Source: S012-113 sp039714715 (lineage in GTDB: Bacteria > Bacteroidota > Bacteroidia > Cytophagales > Cyclobacteriaceae). From it: a stretch of DNA of 5,946 nucleotides. The notes below the pieces were generated by a model. The model was given only the letters and a program-made list of their open reading frames with translations. It made no database searches and had not been told where the DNA came from. Below are positions 5,855-5,946 of the stretch, piece after piece. A program made the translations under genes and the position numbers. The stretch's first letter is position 1, and each line of letters opens with the position of its first letter. Location of the stretch: contig JBDLIU010000277.1 in assembly GCA_039714715.1 (NCBI GenBank), positions 1-5,946 on the forward strand, in the 5' to 3' direction.

Positions 5855-5946
5855 TCATTTTTTCTTTTCATTGTATACCTGTCCCCAAGTCTTTCTCCAA
5901 AGAACCAAATACTGGAAGGAAACATGGAGTGTAATTGGGCTAATAT
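5855..5946 (-). CDS. C-terminal tail of an unknown protein (partial, runs off the window)
   Basis: On the minus strand the frame starting at 5944 is open for 29 codons and ends in TGA (5855-5857). The tail has plausible composition (VSFQYLVLWRKTWGQVYNEK then KK). The stop lies 12 bases before a minus-strand CCTAAC box (5849-5840). This is the position at which a cassette gene should end before its attC-like site, here separated from the rest of palindrome 5 by the insertion sequence. No family can be assigned from 29 residues. A second minus-strand frame is also open but runs on into the IS. Confidence 0.4.
   Translation of the reverse strand, partial: ISPITLHVSFQYLVLWRKTWGQVYNEKKK

Noticed and set aside
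5811..5946. Minus-strand open frame running from the window edge into the IS (ending TAG near 5811)
   Set aside because: It stays open only by chance across the IS junction. The other frame ends neatly 12 bases before the CCTAAC box and has a more natural protein composition.
1..5946. CRISPR array, tRNA or rRNA
   Set aside because: The repeats are few, long and separated by whole genes; no tRNA cloverleaf or rRNA core sequence was seen on either strand.

Overview
The window looks like chromosomal accessory DNA from a low-GC member of the Bacteroidota (Cytophagales/Flavobacteriia-like). This rests on AT-rich genes, a Cys-lipobox lipoprotein with a carbohydrate-binding domain, weak or absent Shine-Dalgarno sites, and a style of long imperfect palindrome that I associate with that phylum. 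The taxonomic call is inference; no rRNA or marker gene is present.

Layout. All genes except the transposase lie on the minus strand. They are separated by five long (about 90-130 bp) imperfect palindromes at 1-101 (cut by the window edge), 702-827, 1550-1673, 4067-4156 and 4508-4635. Reading the minus strand, the order is: C-terminal tail of an unknown gene (5855-5946); palindrome 5, split by an insertion sequence; a small membrane-protein gene broken by an in-frame TAG (4167-4496); palindrome 4; a 678-aa lipoprotein resembling a polysaccharide lyase with a C-terminal carbohydrate-binding module (1949-3985); palindrome 3; a secreted 231-aa protein resembling DUF922 (832-1527); palindrome 2; a 201-aa protein with three membrane segments (86-691); palindrome 1. 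Each palindrome has AAC at one outer edge and GTT at the other. Three of the four genes start within about 85 bp of a minus-strand ACCGTT box, two of them only about a dozen bases after it. This is the geometry of integron gene cassettes with attC sites, but no integron integrase is in the window and the boxes only partly match the classical RYYYAAC/GTTRRRY consensus.

The plus-strand block (about 4636-5842) is an IS110-family insertion sequence. It has a 324-aa DEDD transposase starting at 4837, 9-bp subterminal inverted repeats, and a structured noncoding left end of about 200 bp. That left end carries an 11-nt copy of the right terminus and a 9-nt complement of the left terminus, in the order expected for the donor-binding loop of a bridge RNA. 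The element sits at the GTT box of palindrome 5. Removing it rejoins AAGTT to AGGGGG and restores an attC-like edge next to the upstream gene tail. This resembles the known attC-targeting IS1111-attC group of the IS110 family.

The genes probably do not form one pathway. They look like independent cassettes of accessory cargo (membrane, secreted and surface-lipoprotein functions), with a cassette-site-targeting IS inserted among them.
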